Source: Euborellia annulipes
Lineage: Eukaryota; Arthropoda; Insecta; Dermaptera; Anisolabididae
Assembly: GCA_023213315.1 (NCBI GenBank)
Contig: JAKCPI010014012.1
Span: forward strand, 1 to 64,000
DNA: 64,000 nt
Direction: 5' to 3'
Below are positions 42,159 to 53,590 of the stretch, piece by piece; the stretch's first letter is position 1, and every line of letters begins with the position of its first letter. The notes under the pieces were generated by a model that was not told the origin of the DNA, made no database searches, and saw only the letters and a program-made list of their open reading frames with translations. The translations under genes were made by a program, and so were the position numbers.

Positions 42159-42804
42159 CAAGGTGTGTTCAAAAAGAAACAAAACTTTTCCTGTATCAGC
42201 TTTATTTCTTATTGTACATTTTAAGCACTGTTCCCTTCAAAATAATCCTCTCTACTGGCAATACACCGTTCCCATCGTTTCTTCCATTTTGTAAGTTCCT
42301 TCTGGAACACATTTTATGGGACAGCGCTCAGGCTTCTCGTCGCATTGTCCTGTATCTCCTCTATGGTTTGGAAACGACGTCAGTTCAATGTATTTTTTCA
42401 GTACTGGAAAAGGAAAATGATCCTGTACGCAGGAAGAAGTCTGAATAGTGGAAAAAGCATAGTTGAATGTTGCATCATTACAATGCGCCAGCACACGCGT
42501 CACGCCTTGTCTGCAGCTATCTAGCCCCATCCACCATATTCTCCGGACCTAGCTCCAGCAGACTTTTTCCTGTTTTCCAAACTGTAAAACCCGTTGAAAC
42601 CATAGAGGAGATACAGGACAAGACGACGAGAAGCCTGCGCGCTGTCCCACAAAATGTGTTCCCGGTGGCGTTCCAAAAGAAACGATGGCAACGGTGTATT
42701 GCCAGTAGAGGGGACTATTTTGAAGGGGACGGTGCTTAAAATGTTGTACAATAAGCAATAAAGCTGATACTGGAAAAGTTTGGCTTCTTTTTGAACACCC
42801 CTCG
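42159..42804. mobile_element. Mariner-derived foldback element
   Basis: Ends GGTGTGTTCAAAAAGAA and TTCTTTTTGAACACCCC lie next to TA. The first 280 bp are an inverted copy of the last 240 bp, so the 3' end of a mariner occurs twice, head to head. The plus frame 42467-42739 still shows a mariner C-terminus (HHYNAPAH, TIEEIQDKTTRSLRAVP, RWQRCIASRGDYFEGD). The N-terminal half and first catalytic Asp are absent. Confidence 0.8.
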
Positions 42805-44879
42805 TATACTACTATACATTAGTTACATGTATATATTTATTTGTGAAGATGAAGTTTCTCGGGTTTAGTTGTTGTTTATTTGTATACCGCTCCGATGTTT
42901 GCTGATCTCTAGCTGGATAAACGACAGGAATGACTAAACTAAAAGAGATGATGGCCTCGTCTTTCCATCACACGCCTGGTATAAAAGCAGCAAGGGAAAA
43001 TTTATCTTCATATATATATATATATATAATTACATTTGTTACTGAACAGAAATTATTCGGCTCTTGCATCTATTGGCTCATTTCCTTCAATTAAAATTAA
43101 AATAAATTTCAATTTTATGAATTGATTAATACCAAGGTTGTAAAAATATTAAACTGCAATAATTAATAGGTTTTTGGTAGTGGTTTTGTTATTATTAATA
43201 ATTATAATTATTATATTTTAAATGTTAAATATCTGATCGATTTATTCTTTTATTCTGTGTAAAGTGGTTTAGTTGGAACAAAAATTTTGAAATTTTATAC
43301 AACATTCTTAGGTGAAGTTGAGGAAATTTCTAGATGCCACGTGCAATGAATGCCAGTTATGTTCGTTTTCTTAGGTGATTATTTCATTGTTTTTGTAAAT
43401 ATGTTAAATTTTATATGGAAATTTTCCAATAAAGAATTTCATCATATTTTATATATATATATAAAAAAACAAAAAAAAAAAACAATGAAATAATCACATT
43501 TAGCAAACAGAACAATTTTTTGAGGCGAAAATTTGTCTTTTCACTTAGAGTAGGCCCTACTAATATCATGTCAACTGAAATATTTGCCTGATAAATTGGT
43601 GTTCGTGGCATTTAGAAAAGATTCATTTCATTTCTCAACTTGACCTTGTTCCAAATAAATGATCTAGAAAAGATTTTCTAAAATTCGATAAAGAAATGTT
43701 TGTTTTCCAACTGTGTTGATTCAAAAATGAATTCCAATATGAAAAGGGAGTATTTTAGGAATATATGTCAACCCAGTGAATATGTGGTTAAGTCGAAAAT
43801 GAGTTAAGTGGCAGGAAGCTATTATCTTCGTTGTATATAAGTGGGTCTCAGGGGCTGGCTTTAAACATAGTTTTTAAGGTGTGAGTTTTTGGAAGTTAAT
43901 CTAAACCTTCAGTTTTTTAAACTTAAAAAGTCGAGCCCTGAAAAACAAAATCGACTTAACCACTTATTCACTAGGCCTTTGAATTCAAATCTGTAAAGAA
44001 TATTCTTTCTTACTTTCTACACCAGTCATCTGGAAGAGAAATTTAAAGACACCTTAATTAGTCGTTTGAAAGAAAAATGTGTACCATTACTCCCCTTTAT
44101 GCCTAGCTTGGTAAAAGTAAACACTCACCACTAGGACGGTATCGTATCGGCGACCTGCACCTGTAGATTTTATGTAATTTAATTGGAGACGACAAAAAAA
44201 AAGTTTGGAATTGATAATAAAAAGGAATTTATATTAAAATATTAAAACCTTTTATTTTTTTCGTAAGAAATGGGCCCTTTCTTCCACAAAGGTTGGCCCC
44301 TTCACTAAATAATATCGTCCTGGTGTGAGCCTGCCTAAGAATAAAAATATTTAAATTTGTTATATTAGATAATATGTAATATTTTGTAAATAATCATTTT
44401 ATACATAGACTTGAGACCTGGCTCGATTCAGGTTATAAATTTATAAATTTCTTTTCATGTTAAATACAAGAAAAATAATAAAAATAATTTCAATTATTAA
44501 AAAATTTTTAATTGTTAACTTTAGTCTATATGAATTTTTTTTTTTACTAGTTATAATTTTGGTATTAAAAGAGTTTTCTGATATCGTGACGTTTGGATTG
44601 AAAAAGCGCTCGAAAAGTCGATTTTAGATTTTCGAATCTACTTGATATTTTTCGATTCCGCCGATACATTAGAATTTTTTTTTTTTTTTTTTTCACATTT
44701 GATCTCCTATATATTAGAATTCAAGATGTAAAATCTTTTTTTTTTTTTGTTGCCCTTTTGGCCGGTGGCCATTGGGCTAAAAAGTTTACAAAAGGATGTA
44801 AAATCTATAAGTATTGGAAAATATTTATTTATATTTTGTTACCATGGCAACCATTTCTCCTATCTTTCCTATGAAGTTC
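42805..44879. other. Intergenic spacer, unassigned
   Basis: AT-rich. 43375-43395 and 43470-43495 form an inverted repeat (TGATTATTTCATTGTTTTTG). A segment near 43905-43975 resembles 50430-50515 (CTTCAGTTTT, AAATCGACTT), so a low-copy repeat is present. No gene is supported. Confidence 0.4.
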
Positions 44880-45226
44880 AAGAGTAAAGTGGTCTTCGGA
44901 AGATTTCAATGGCAAAATGAGAATATACATTTTAAAGAGCATCTAATAAATAATTGATTTTTGAATTTTAATCAAAATTGTTAGAGCAAATTTTGAGATA
45001 ATCTTAAAAAACTGAAAAAGTACATCAGTAAACTACTAGTACTTTTTGGCCGATTTTGATTAAAAGCTTATTTTCACGCCTCAGGGGAGTGCCTAAATAA
45101 AATATAAAATTTCAACCTCCTAGTTAAATTCCTTCATGCATAAAATTGAACACACACACTATCACACATTCACTAGTGGCCCTTAGGCGTTTCCGCCTAT
45201 CTTCACCCATCAACACACACACACAC
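44880..45226 (+). repeat. Repeat A copy, left part (continues at 48851)
   Basis: Carries the ATTTCAATGGCAAAATGAG block through the CACGCCTCAGGGGAGTGCC block to the (CA)n stretch. The GACAGATAGACCATGTCGCG continuation is found at 48859. The copy is split by the 45227-48850 element. Confidence 0.8.
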
Positions 45227-45637
45227 AGAGGCGTACCGAGGCAGTTGGGGGCCTGGGGCGGAACTAGAAGATGGGGCCTTATATTGAATTTTTTTTTTGG
45301 GGGGGGGGTGGTCATCTTTAAATATCCCTCTCTTCCATACACAAAAACATTTTTAAAATACCGTATATCCCTGAAACCCAAGGGGTAATTTTCATTAAAT
45401 TTTCTTTTTTTTATCTAAATTTTCCCATTTTTACTTCAGCCCCAAAGGCCCCGGGGCCTCTTAAAGAGAAATTTTCATTAAATTTTGTTTTTACTTGAGC
45501 CCCAAGGGCCCCGGGGCCTCTCAAAGAGAAATTTTCAATAAATTTTGTTTTTTTTTATCTAAATTTTCCCATTTTTACTTGAGCCCTGAGGGCCCCGGGG
45601 CCTCTCAAAGATAAATTTTCAATAAATTTTGTTTTTT

Positions 45638-45792
45638 ACTTTCTCTTACCTATGTATATATGTAATATATATATAGAGAGAAAGTATTGGATTCATGTCA
45701 AAAATTCGATGTCGAGATTTTGATGGATCTTCACGTTTTGAGGTCCTCTGAATCCAAAAAAGTGGTTTTCGCGACATGGTCTGTCTGTCTGT

Positions 45793-45879
<87 letters not shown>

Positions 45880-46363
45880 CAATTTTAAGCATGAAGGAAT
45901 TGAGCTACGAGGTTGAAATTTTATATTTAAGTTAAACACCTCCCGGGACCGGAAAAATAAGCTTTTAATCAAAATCGGCCAAAGAGTACTAGTACTTTAC
46001 TGATGTACTTTTTCAGTTTTTTTCGATTTTCTCAAAATTCGCTCTAACGATTTTGATTAAAATTCAAAAATCAATTAATTTTTAGATGCTCTTTCAAATG
46101 TATATTCTCGTTTTGCCCTCAAAATTGTTTGAAGCACACTTTACTCTTGTGCTTCATAGGAAAGATAGGAGAAATGGTTGCCATGGTAACAAAATATAAA
46201 TATTTTTCCATACTTATAAATTTTACATCTGAATTCAAATATTCCCTACTGCCGGGAACTAAATGCGTGTCGACACGAAAAATCTGGTGTGACAAGCACA
46301 GAACACAACTTTCGATTACCGAAGGTAAGAGAAAGTTGTGTGCTGTGCGCCAGTCACACCAGA
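45638..46363 (-). mobile_element. Repeat A, full-length copy (reverse)
   Basis: On the minus strand it runs from TCTGGTGTGACTGGCGCAC (46363) to GGTAAGAGAAAGT (45638), the same ends as the copy at 62672-63326. It is inserted in the T/A tract of a minisatellite unit. It contains an expanded (GT)n run at 45791-45878. Confidence 0.85.
45791..45878 (+). repeat. (GT)n microsatellite
   Basis: About 40 GT units with few interruptions, in the position where other repeat-A copies have only a short CACACAGACAGAC stretch. Confidence 0.95.
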
Positions 46364-46684
46364 TTTTTTTATCAAAATTTTCCCATTTTTACTTGAGCCC
46401 CAAGGGCCCAGGGGCCTCTCAAAGAGAAATTTTCATTAAATTTTGTTTTTACTTTAGACCTGAGGGCCCCGGGGCCTCTCACAGAGAAATTTTCATTAAA
46501 TTTTGTTTTTTTTTATCTAAATTTTCCCATTTTTACTTGAGCCCTGAGGGCCCCGGGGCCTCTCAAAGAGAAATTTTGGTTAATCTTTACAATAAAGTGC
46601 CAGCCCTCGCACTGACTGACTAGTTCACTCTTTAGACATTAGCTCAACATTCATGATTCTTTCGTTCTTCAATATATATTTTTA

Positions 46685-47876
46685 CTTACTTTTTTGGGTT
46701 TTTTCTTTCTCCATTGTAATTTAGATGACAAAAACCTTGCGCATGACCTATTCTGATTGAGATAAGTAAAGAAATTAATTAAATAGATTTGAAAATATAA
46801 AAAATAATTTTATCGAAAATTGTTTATTATTTTTTTTTTTAATAATAAATGATAAAGGAGCTAACTTCAGCTGATAATTGAAAAAAAAAACAAAGAATAA
46901 TTTTTTTTTTAATTCGCCCCTGCTCAACATTCATTATTCTTTCGTTCTTTTCATTTAGGCGCGCTATTTGTTTTGTCACTAAGACCGAGAATTCCCTAGT
47001 TTTTAAAATTTTTTTTTAATCGAAGGAAACCGAACTGCAACCGAAGGACCGAAACAATTAGGTCGTGACCCCTGAAGTTGTTTTGTCACTAGTGTCGACT
47101 TCGGTTCGGTTTCGGATCGGTTCGGCTCGTCTCAGTTCGGTTCGAAACCATCCAGTTAGAAGCTATTCGGTAGCCCTTAAAAATAAATTTTCGGGCCCTT
47201 CGGGCCCGAAAATTTTTTTTTAAAAGCTACCGAATCGCTTCTAACTGGATGGTTTTGAACCGAACTGAGCCGAGCCGAACCAAACCGAACCGAACCGAAG
47301 CCGAGAATTCCCTAGTTGTTTTGAATTTTTTTCTAAAAATAAAATAACCGAACTTAAAACCGAAGGTCTCGAGCCGCCTCCGGCGGCTCTCGGACAAGGG
47401 ATCCCTGCAAGTTCTTTAAAATATTCTGGATGAATATTTTTTAATCTAAAACAGAGCCGACCTTAATTAACCGAAGGTCTCGAGCCGCCTCCGGCGGCTC
47501 TCGGACAAGGGATCCCTGCAACTTCTTTAAAATATTCTGGATGGATATTTTTTATTTAAAACAGAACCTACTATTTACCAAAAGACACGGGCCTCCATCG
47601 GGGGCCCGCGGACCCAAAGATGTTCTTAATAAGAGTAGCAAACTCGAGCCTTTCTACTAAAAAAAAAGTCAGTGAATACTTTAACTTTTAATACAACATG
47701 AAGTTAGCTCCTTTATCGTTCAATATTTTTAAAAACAAACTATTTTCGATAAAATTATTTTTTATATTTTCAACTCTATTTAATTAATTTCTTTTACTTA
47801 TCTCAATCAGAATAGGTCAGGCACAAGGTTTTTGTCATCTAAATTACAATGGAGAAAGAAAAAACCCAAAAAAGTA
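46685..47876. repeat. Large inverted repeat with palindromic, CCGAA-rich core
   Basis: Arms 46685-46865 and 47690-47876 are inverted copies (marker CAGAATAGGTCA-type block and ATTTAGATGACAAAAACC). Between them, 47080-47315 is a long palindrome centred on TTTTCGGGCCC (about 47205). Next, a unit of about 110 bp with GGTCTCGAGCCGCCTCCGG is repeated in tandem (47368-47455 and 47476-47575). Confidence 0.75.
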
Positions 47877-47975
47877 AAGCCGAGAATTCCCTAGTTGTTT
47901 TGAATTTTTTTCTAAAAATAAAAGAACCGAAGGTCGAGACCCCTGCAAGTTGTTTAAAAAAAAAACGATTCTTAC

Positions 47976-48116
47976 CTTATTCTGACCTCTCCTCACCATC
48001 CTTCTCGCAATCAAACCAAGATCCATACAAGATTTCAATACTTGCAATTTTCCATCCATTCCAGATTCATGCTTTCGATACAAATCGGTCAAAAAAAGAT
48101 CAATTCTCTCACTCAT
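47976..48116 (-). CDS. Exon-like open frame inside the 3.6-kb element
   Basis: On the minus strand an ATG at 48116 opens 47 codons (MSERIDLFLTDLYRKHES..., ending RRMVRRGQNK) that finish exactly at a strong donor AAG|GTAAGA (47976/47975). The composition is balanced and charged, unlike the low-complexity frames around it. I do not recognise the family and find no following exon with confidence. It may be the first exon of a transposon gene, or a host exon captured by the element; a chance frame is also possible. Confidence 0.3.
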
Positions 48117-48850
48117 TGTGGAACTTAGATAAATGATAATAAAAGCAAATGCTAGACAAAAATGGGAATTCCAGACAGCAAAAATGGCAAAATGGCCAAA
48201 AAAAAATTTAATAAAAAAAGCACAACACAAAATAATAACTCGCCCAGGAGATGAATGTAAAAATATATCTTAGAGGCCGGGGAGATGAATATTTATATTT
48301 ATATTTATATATTAATATATATAGTGAGATTTATATTAAATGGCTTCTTATAAAAATGAAATAGTGAGAACGAATCATAAAAAGAAGAACGAAAGAATCA
48401 CGAATGAATCACATCAGCGCCCTCTAGGTGGCCTGGCACTTTATTCTAAAGATTAGCCGAAATTTTCAATAAATTTTGTTTTTTTATCAAAATTTTCCCA
48501 TTTTTACTTGAGCCCCAAGGGCCCAGGGGCCTCTCAAAGAGAAATTTTCATTAAATTTTGTTTTTACTTTAGACCTGAGGGCTCCGGGGCCTCTCACAGA
48601 GAAATTTTCATTAAATTTTGTTTTTACTTGAGCCCTGAGGGTCTCGGGGGCCTCTCACAGAGAAATTTTCATTAAATTTTGTTTTTTTTTATCTAAATTT
48701 TCCCATTTTTACTTGAGCCCTGAGGGCCCCGGGGCCTTTCAAAGAAAAAATTTTCATTAAATTTTTTTTTTTTATAAATATATGGGGGCCTATGCCGGCT
48801 CGGGGCCTGGGGCGGACCGCCCCCCTCGCCCCACCCTCGGTACGCCACTG

Positions 48851-49347
48851 CACACACAGACAGATAGACCATGTCGCGAAAACCACCTTTTTGGATTCAG
48901 GGGACCTCAAAACGTGTATATCTCGACATCGAATTCAAAAAATCTCCATGCTTATCATTTACCCTCAAAAGTTCCTACGCAACAAAACAACCAGTGTTCA
49001 TAACCTCTTTTGGCCTCTACACCTCAAACATACTTGATAATTAATTAACAAAGGTATAATTTGACACATTTAGGGATTAATTTTTTTAGCCCATTTCATT
49101 CATTTATTTTCCTTTCTTCAACATTTCCCATCGTCTATTCATTGATAATATTCTCATTATTAAGTTTTTCGAAATTGGCCGCCATTATTCTAGTTGTCCA
49201 AGCTACCGCGTGGAGGCGTTAATGTCATCTTATTCTTTGATCTTGCAATTTCAGCTGTTTTAAGATCATTTAATTTATTATTATTTACAGTTTTAAATTA
49301 ATTTTTACCCTGCTAAACTTTTAATTTTATTACCAAATTAATTAGCC
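48851..49347 (+). other. End of repeat A and 5' flank of ZF-B
   Basis: 48859-48935 is repeat A. After it comes unique sequence leading to the ZF-B start, with a GC-richer patch (49185-49215). No TATA box is clear. Confidence 0.45.
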
Positions 49348-50085
49348 ATGTCATTTGTTTCTGTTGAAATAAAACAAGAGGACATCTCAAGTGAAATTGA
49401 ACCTGAAATCAACTATCCAATTCATATAGGTAACGAATTGATTGATTTATCAAGGGCGTGCGTCATTTGGGATTTTATAAAGCATTTACTTATATTTGTT
49501 TTTTATAATATTATCTTTTAATGGGATTTGGGAGACGATTAATACCCCTCTTCCTCAACAAAATGTTCAAATCCTGTTGTTATTTGAATAATTGTATTTT
49601 TTCTTTATAGTTTAATCATTTTTATTAAATCGCTAGATATTTTTTATTTATTAGTAAAGTTATGACATTATTCTAAACATTACAATTAATTGAGGGTTAG
49701 GATATTTTACAAATATCCGCTATGGCTCACTTTTGACAGTCGAATTTTTTTTTGGCCCCTTTTCATTTTGTATCATGCTGTCAAAATTTTATTGGATGAC
49801 TATTTTGCTCATATTTCGAATCTACAAATGCAATCGGAGATAATTGTTCTTAAAATGTATAGTTTAGAAGAATTGAGCTACAGAAAATGATCAAAAGAAT
49901 ACGATTGTCAAACGTCGCATTCCATATCTAATAGCAATGCTAAAACATTGTCATAACTTGTCAATTAATAAATAAATAAATGTTTTCTTTTTTAATTATA
50001 TTCATCGTCTCTTTTGAAACTCTATGTATATCTCTGTCAGCCCTGGGAATAAATGGTCAAGTCGATTTTTGTCCAAAATGATTTG

Positions 50086-50312
50086 ACTGACCTAAGGCTG
50101 AACGCACACCAATCGAGCAAAACGTTTTGCTCGATGCCAACACACACCGATCGAGCAAAAACCTTTTCGAACAAAATGTTATGTCCAAGAGCAAAACGTT
50201 TTGCTCGATGCCAACACACACCGATCGAGCAAAAACCTTTTCGAACAAAACATTTTGTTCAATATGTCGAATCATGTTCGATTGTGTTTTGTCTCTTCGG
50301 TGTGCGTTGGTA
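50086..50312. mobile_element. Palindrome-bearing MITE in ZF-B intron 1
   Basis: Outer inverted AACGCACACC motifs (about 50100 and 50300). Inside, a unit of about 73 bp is repeated twice, each with GAGCAAAACGTTTTGCTC (perfect palindrome) and CACACACCGATCGAGC. No coding. Confidence 0.6.
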
Positions 50313-51361
50313 ATCATTCTAAACCAGAGGTCCCCAAACTTTTTTTTGGCTCGTTGACCACTTGCCATGTTTTTTCGGATTTGGGTAGATCTCTTTAATA
50401 TAGTATTTTTTGAAAATTCATCACATTCACTGATCTAAACCTTCAGTTTTGTACACTTTAAAAGTCTTGCCCTGGAAAATAAATAAAATCGACTTTATCA
50501 CTTATTCACTGGGTTGGCAGATATATTCTAGAAGATTTCCATGTCTTGATGTATGTGAAGAGAACATTTCTCTGTTTAAAACTCGTTGGTTGTGATTAAC
50601 TCGTTTCTATTCTGCTTTTATAGACATTTTCTGTATTAGTAAGTTATGGTTGTGGATGTTCGTTTGTCGAGGTCTCCAAATTTATTCGGTTGATGTCTCA
50701 ACGGTTTGGATTTATTTCTGAGATCTATACCTAAGTTGTTTCCATATGATGACATCAGTTTTCGGTATGGGTTTATTTCTTGCCAATTTGTGACCAGCAA
50801 GAAACAATCAACCACCACCATCACTTCCTAATATAACACTTTTGAAAAAGACTCCAACAAGGATCTTTACAATGCACTGTTGATAATTACATACAGTTAA
50901 CTTAATAATAATTTCTTTTTTAGGTCCCGTATATCCATGTCCATACTGCAAAACAAATTTTATAAATTTATTTTTCTTAAGAAAACATTTCAACAAATGC
51001 AGAACAAGTAATTTTGAGTTAGTGCCCAAAAATAAAGTGAATTTCGCCAGACTTAAGGGTAAGTCTAAAAATAATATAGAGCCTATACTAGGAAAAGCAT
51101 TATCGATACTAGAAGCAGAGTAGGCTCGGGACTAGAAGCAGAGTTGGCCTGTTTCGTTTGTTATAGGAAAGCATTATTTATCATTGGACATAATTTCCTT
51201 AGGGAAAAATGCTCATAGTATTATAATACACTGGAATTTAAAGTTAGATGATTTTATAATTATATTTTTTCTGAAATTTTTTACACTCCATTAAATGATA
51301 TTCAATGTTTTGTGGTTGATAAAATAAAAAGAGAGGATTTAAAAAATTAGTGAATATACAA

Positions 51362-51765
51362 AAGGGATACACCATTTGTCATCCTGGAACGAAAGCCGAT
51401 TTCCTGCTAAGTAGCAACCAGCATTTTCGAGGGAACAGGAAGCGATGGCGAAATATTGTGATGCGATATCTCAGTTCTTGAAGATTTTCAGTTAGGAGTG
51501 GGTTTACACCTATCTTCCACAAAGTCACACAGAAAGAAGTCCAGTTGTGTGTAATCTGACGGATTGGTTCAGCAGAACCTTCCTCACTTACCTGAGAAAC
51601 GTTGATCAAGGAATTCCCTGACTGTTCCTTCTCCCTCATCTGAAAATCTTGATTAACTGAGACATCACATCACAACAACCATCGCTTCTGATACCCCGAA
51701 ATACTGGTTGCCTCTTGACAGGAAATCGACTTTCGTTGTGTCCAGGATGACAAATGGTGCACCAC
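51362..51765. repeat. Inverted-repeat element in ZF-B intron 2
   Basis: The left arm has CACCATTTGTCATCCTGG and the right arm its complement, with CGATTTCCTG and its partner inside. About 400 bp in total. Frames inside are incidental. Confidence 0.65.
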
Positions 51766-52439
51766 ATTGAGTCTTAATAGAAAAACTTGGAAGTGTTTTG
51801 CAAATTAATGACATATAAACCAAGTCTGTAAGTGGTTCCAATAAATAATTACAAAACCACATAAAGAATCACCATGTATAATGATTTCTAAAAAAATAGT
51901 AGTCCTTATTACACGACAACACTATAATTTTATTCAACAAGACCTGTGGAGTGTTTTTATATAATAATAATTTATATATAAATATAATTTTATTTTTATA
52001 TACTTATATTTTATTAAAAGCAGAGACTGCCTCAATTTAATTCTTCTATAGAAAGCGAAGGTCGGATGTAATTTTGGTTTTATTCGTTTAAAATCTTCCG
52101 ATGCAATGCAAAGGCACCACAAAATATTAATTACACCTCTACTTAAAACTAAATAATTGGAAGATCGTGATAAATGAGAGCTAAATACTAATCTAATCGT
52201 ATGGAGGAAGGCCGTCTAATTTACAGTAAGGTGAAGAAACGTTGACATTGGTAATAAATAATTTTGGGCCGAATAAAGTCTATTTTCTTCACCTTCCTGT
52301 AAATACTAATCATTTGGCGTCAGCAAAATAAAGCAAAATACATCCATTAGAGAACGCTATATTTTTGGAAAAAAATATTTCTTTAAGATGATGGAGAATA
52401 TGGCTGTTTAACTTGTTAAGGATTTGGATAGGCAGCCAG

Positions 52440-52720
52440 GAAAAATCAATCAGACAAGATCAATTTTTATCAGATTTTCCTTTATTTGATCGTCGATGTT
52501 TCGGACGCCAGTCGCGCCCTTGTTCCAGGACAATCCAATCGTCAAACAAATACAGATTGAGGGATTTCTAATGAAAATTGAAATCGTGTATGAAACCAAT
52601 AAAATTTCAATATGTGGACAAACTGAATGCCATCGAAGAATGCATTCCGTTTGTCAATCTGATAAAAATTGATCTTGTTTTTGTCTGATTTGATTTTTCC
52701 TGGCCGCTATCCACTATCCT
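52440..52720. repeat. Foldback repeat with AAACATCG terminus
   Basis: Inverted arms share GACAAGATCAATTTTTATCAG. The minus strand near 52500 has GTCCGAAACATCG, the degenerate counterpart of the GAAACGTC motif of other foldbacks. It lies in ZF-B intron 2. Confidence 0.55.
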
Positions 52721-52794
52721 TAATATTTATATTTTATTTCATATATATATATATATTTATTAAATAAGAAATTTTATATTTCATAAATAAGAAA

Positions 52795-53590
52795 TTATAT
52801 ATAATATTTAAGATATTATATACATCGCGTAGGGTAAGCTGCAAAACGGAGATTTATATAATTAGATATTACTTCATGTACCCGAAAAAAGATATAAGGG
52901 TGTGCCGCCGGGAGTTGAACCACGGTCGCGGCTTACCTACGCGATGTATATAATATCTTAAATATTATATATAATTTCTTATTTATAAATTAGTTAAAAT
53001 TAAGAGGTCGTCTCAACTATGCCAACTGGATTGCACCAGGTTGACGGAGGAATTTGTGGCGCCAAATCCGGGTCCATTCCTCCCGATGGCTAAATTTGCT
53101 TTCCAACTGAGTTCATATACCCGAATGCCGTGCTGTGGTCTAGTGGTAAGGGCACACTGAGCGCAAATCGGTGGATCCGTGTGTTCAACTCCCGGCGGCA
53201 CACCTTATATCTTTTTTTCGGGTACATGAAGTATATATCTAATTATATAAATCTCCGTTTCGCGGCTTACCTACGCGATGTATATAATATCTTAAATATT
53301 ATATATATTAATTTCTTATTTATAAATTAGTTAAAATTGAGGTCGTCTCAACTGGTGCCAACTGGATTGCACCAGGTTGACTTATTTGGAATTTGTGACG
53401 CAAAATCCGAGTCCATTCCTCCCGATGGCTAAATTTGCTTTCCAACTGAGTTCATATACCCGAATGTCGTGCTGTGGTCTAGTGGTAAGGGCACACTGAG
53501 CGCAAATCGGTGGATCCCTGGTTCAACTCCCGGCGGCACACCCTTATATCTTTTTTCGGGTACATGAAGTAATATCTAATTTTATATTTC
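52795..53590. repeat. SINE family 2 cluster (tRNA-like heads)
   Basis: Two direct copies of about 340 bp (from about 52990 and about 53330) each contain TGGTCTAGTGGTAAGGGCAC (A box) and GGTTCAACTCCCGG (B box) followed by the CACACCCTTATATCTTTTTT block. A reversed partial copy at 52855-52925 forms an inverted repeat with them. The acceptor arm can pair, but the anticodon loop lacks U33, so it is not a plausible functional tRNA. Confidence 0.75.

Larger units (their letters stand above)
45400..48770 (+). repeat. Dispersed minisatellite blocks
   Basis: Units of about 70-110 bp built from TTTTTACTTGAGCCC, GGCCCCGGGGCCTCTCAAAG and GAGAAATTTTCATTAAATTT occur in three blocks (45400-45635, 46370-46585, 48470-48770). 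The first two are separated by inserted repeat A; the third lies beyond the inverted repeat. Confidence 0.85.
45227..48850. mobile_element. 3.6-kb hAT-type element packed with minisatellite
   Basis: Termini CAGAGGCGTACCGAGG and CCTCGGTACGCCACTG match at 15 of 16 positions inverted. The flanks are CACACACA on both sides, but this is microsatellite and weak as a target duplication. That the host repeat resumes correctly after 48850 supports an insertion. Inside are a minisatellite, a full repeat-A copy, a large inverted repeat and an exon-like frame. No transposase is seen. Confidence 0.75.

Noticed and set aside
45687..45935. Open frames of Cys/Val or Thr/His across the (GT)n run
   Set aside because: They are translations of a dinucleotide microsatellite in both strands, not genes.
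46129..46623. 164-codon plus-strand frame
   Set aside because: It crosses repeat A, its hairpin and minisatellite units; no domain, and repeated segments explain it.
45400..48770. CRISPR-like regularly repeated blocks
   Set aside because: Units are diverged minisatellite with no constant repeat/unique spacer pattern, and the DNA is eukaryotic.
53128..53200. Functional tRNA gene
   Set aside because: Boxes A and B are present but the anticodon loop lacks U33, and the copy is embedded in a repeated 340-bp unit, so it is a SINE head.
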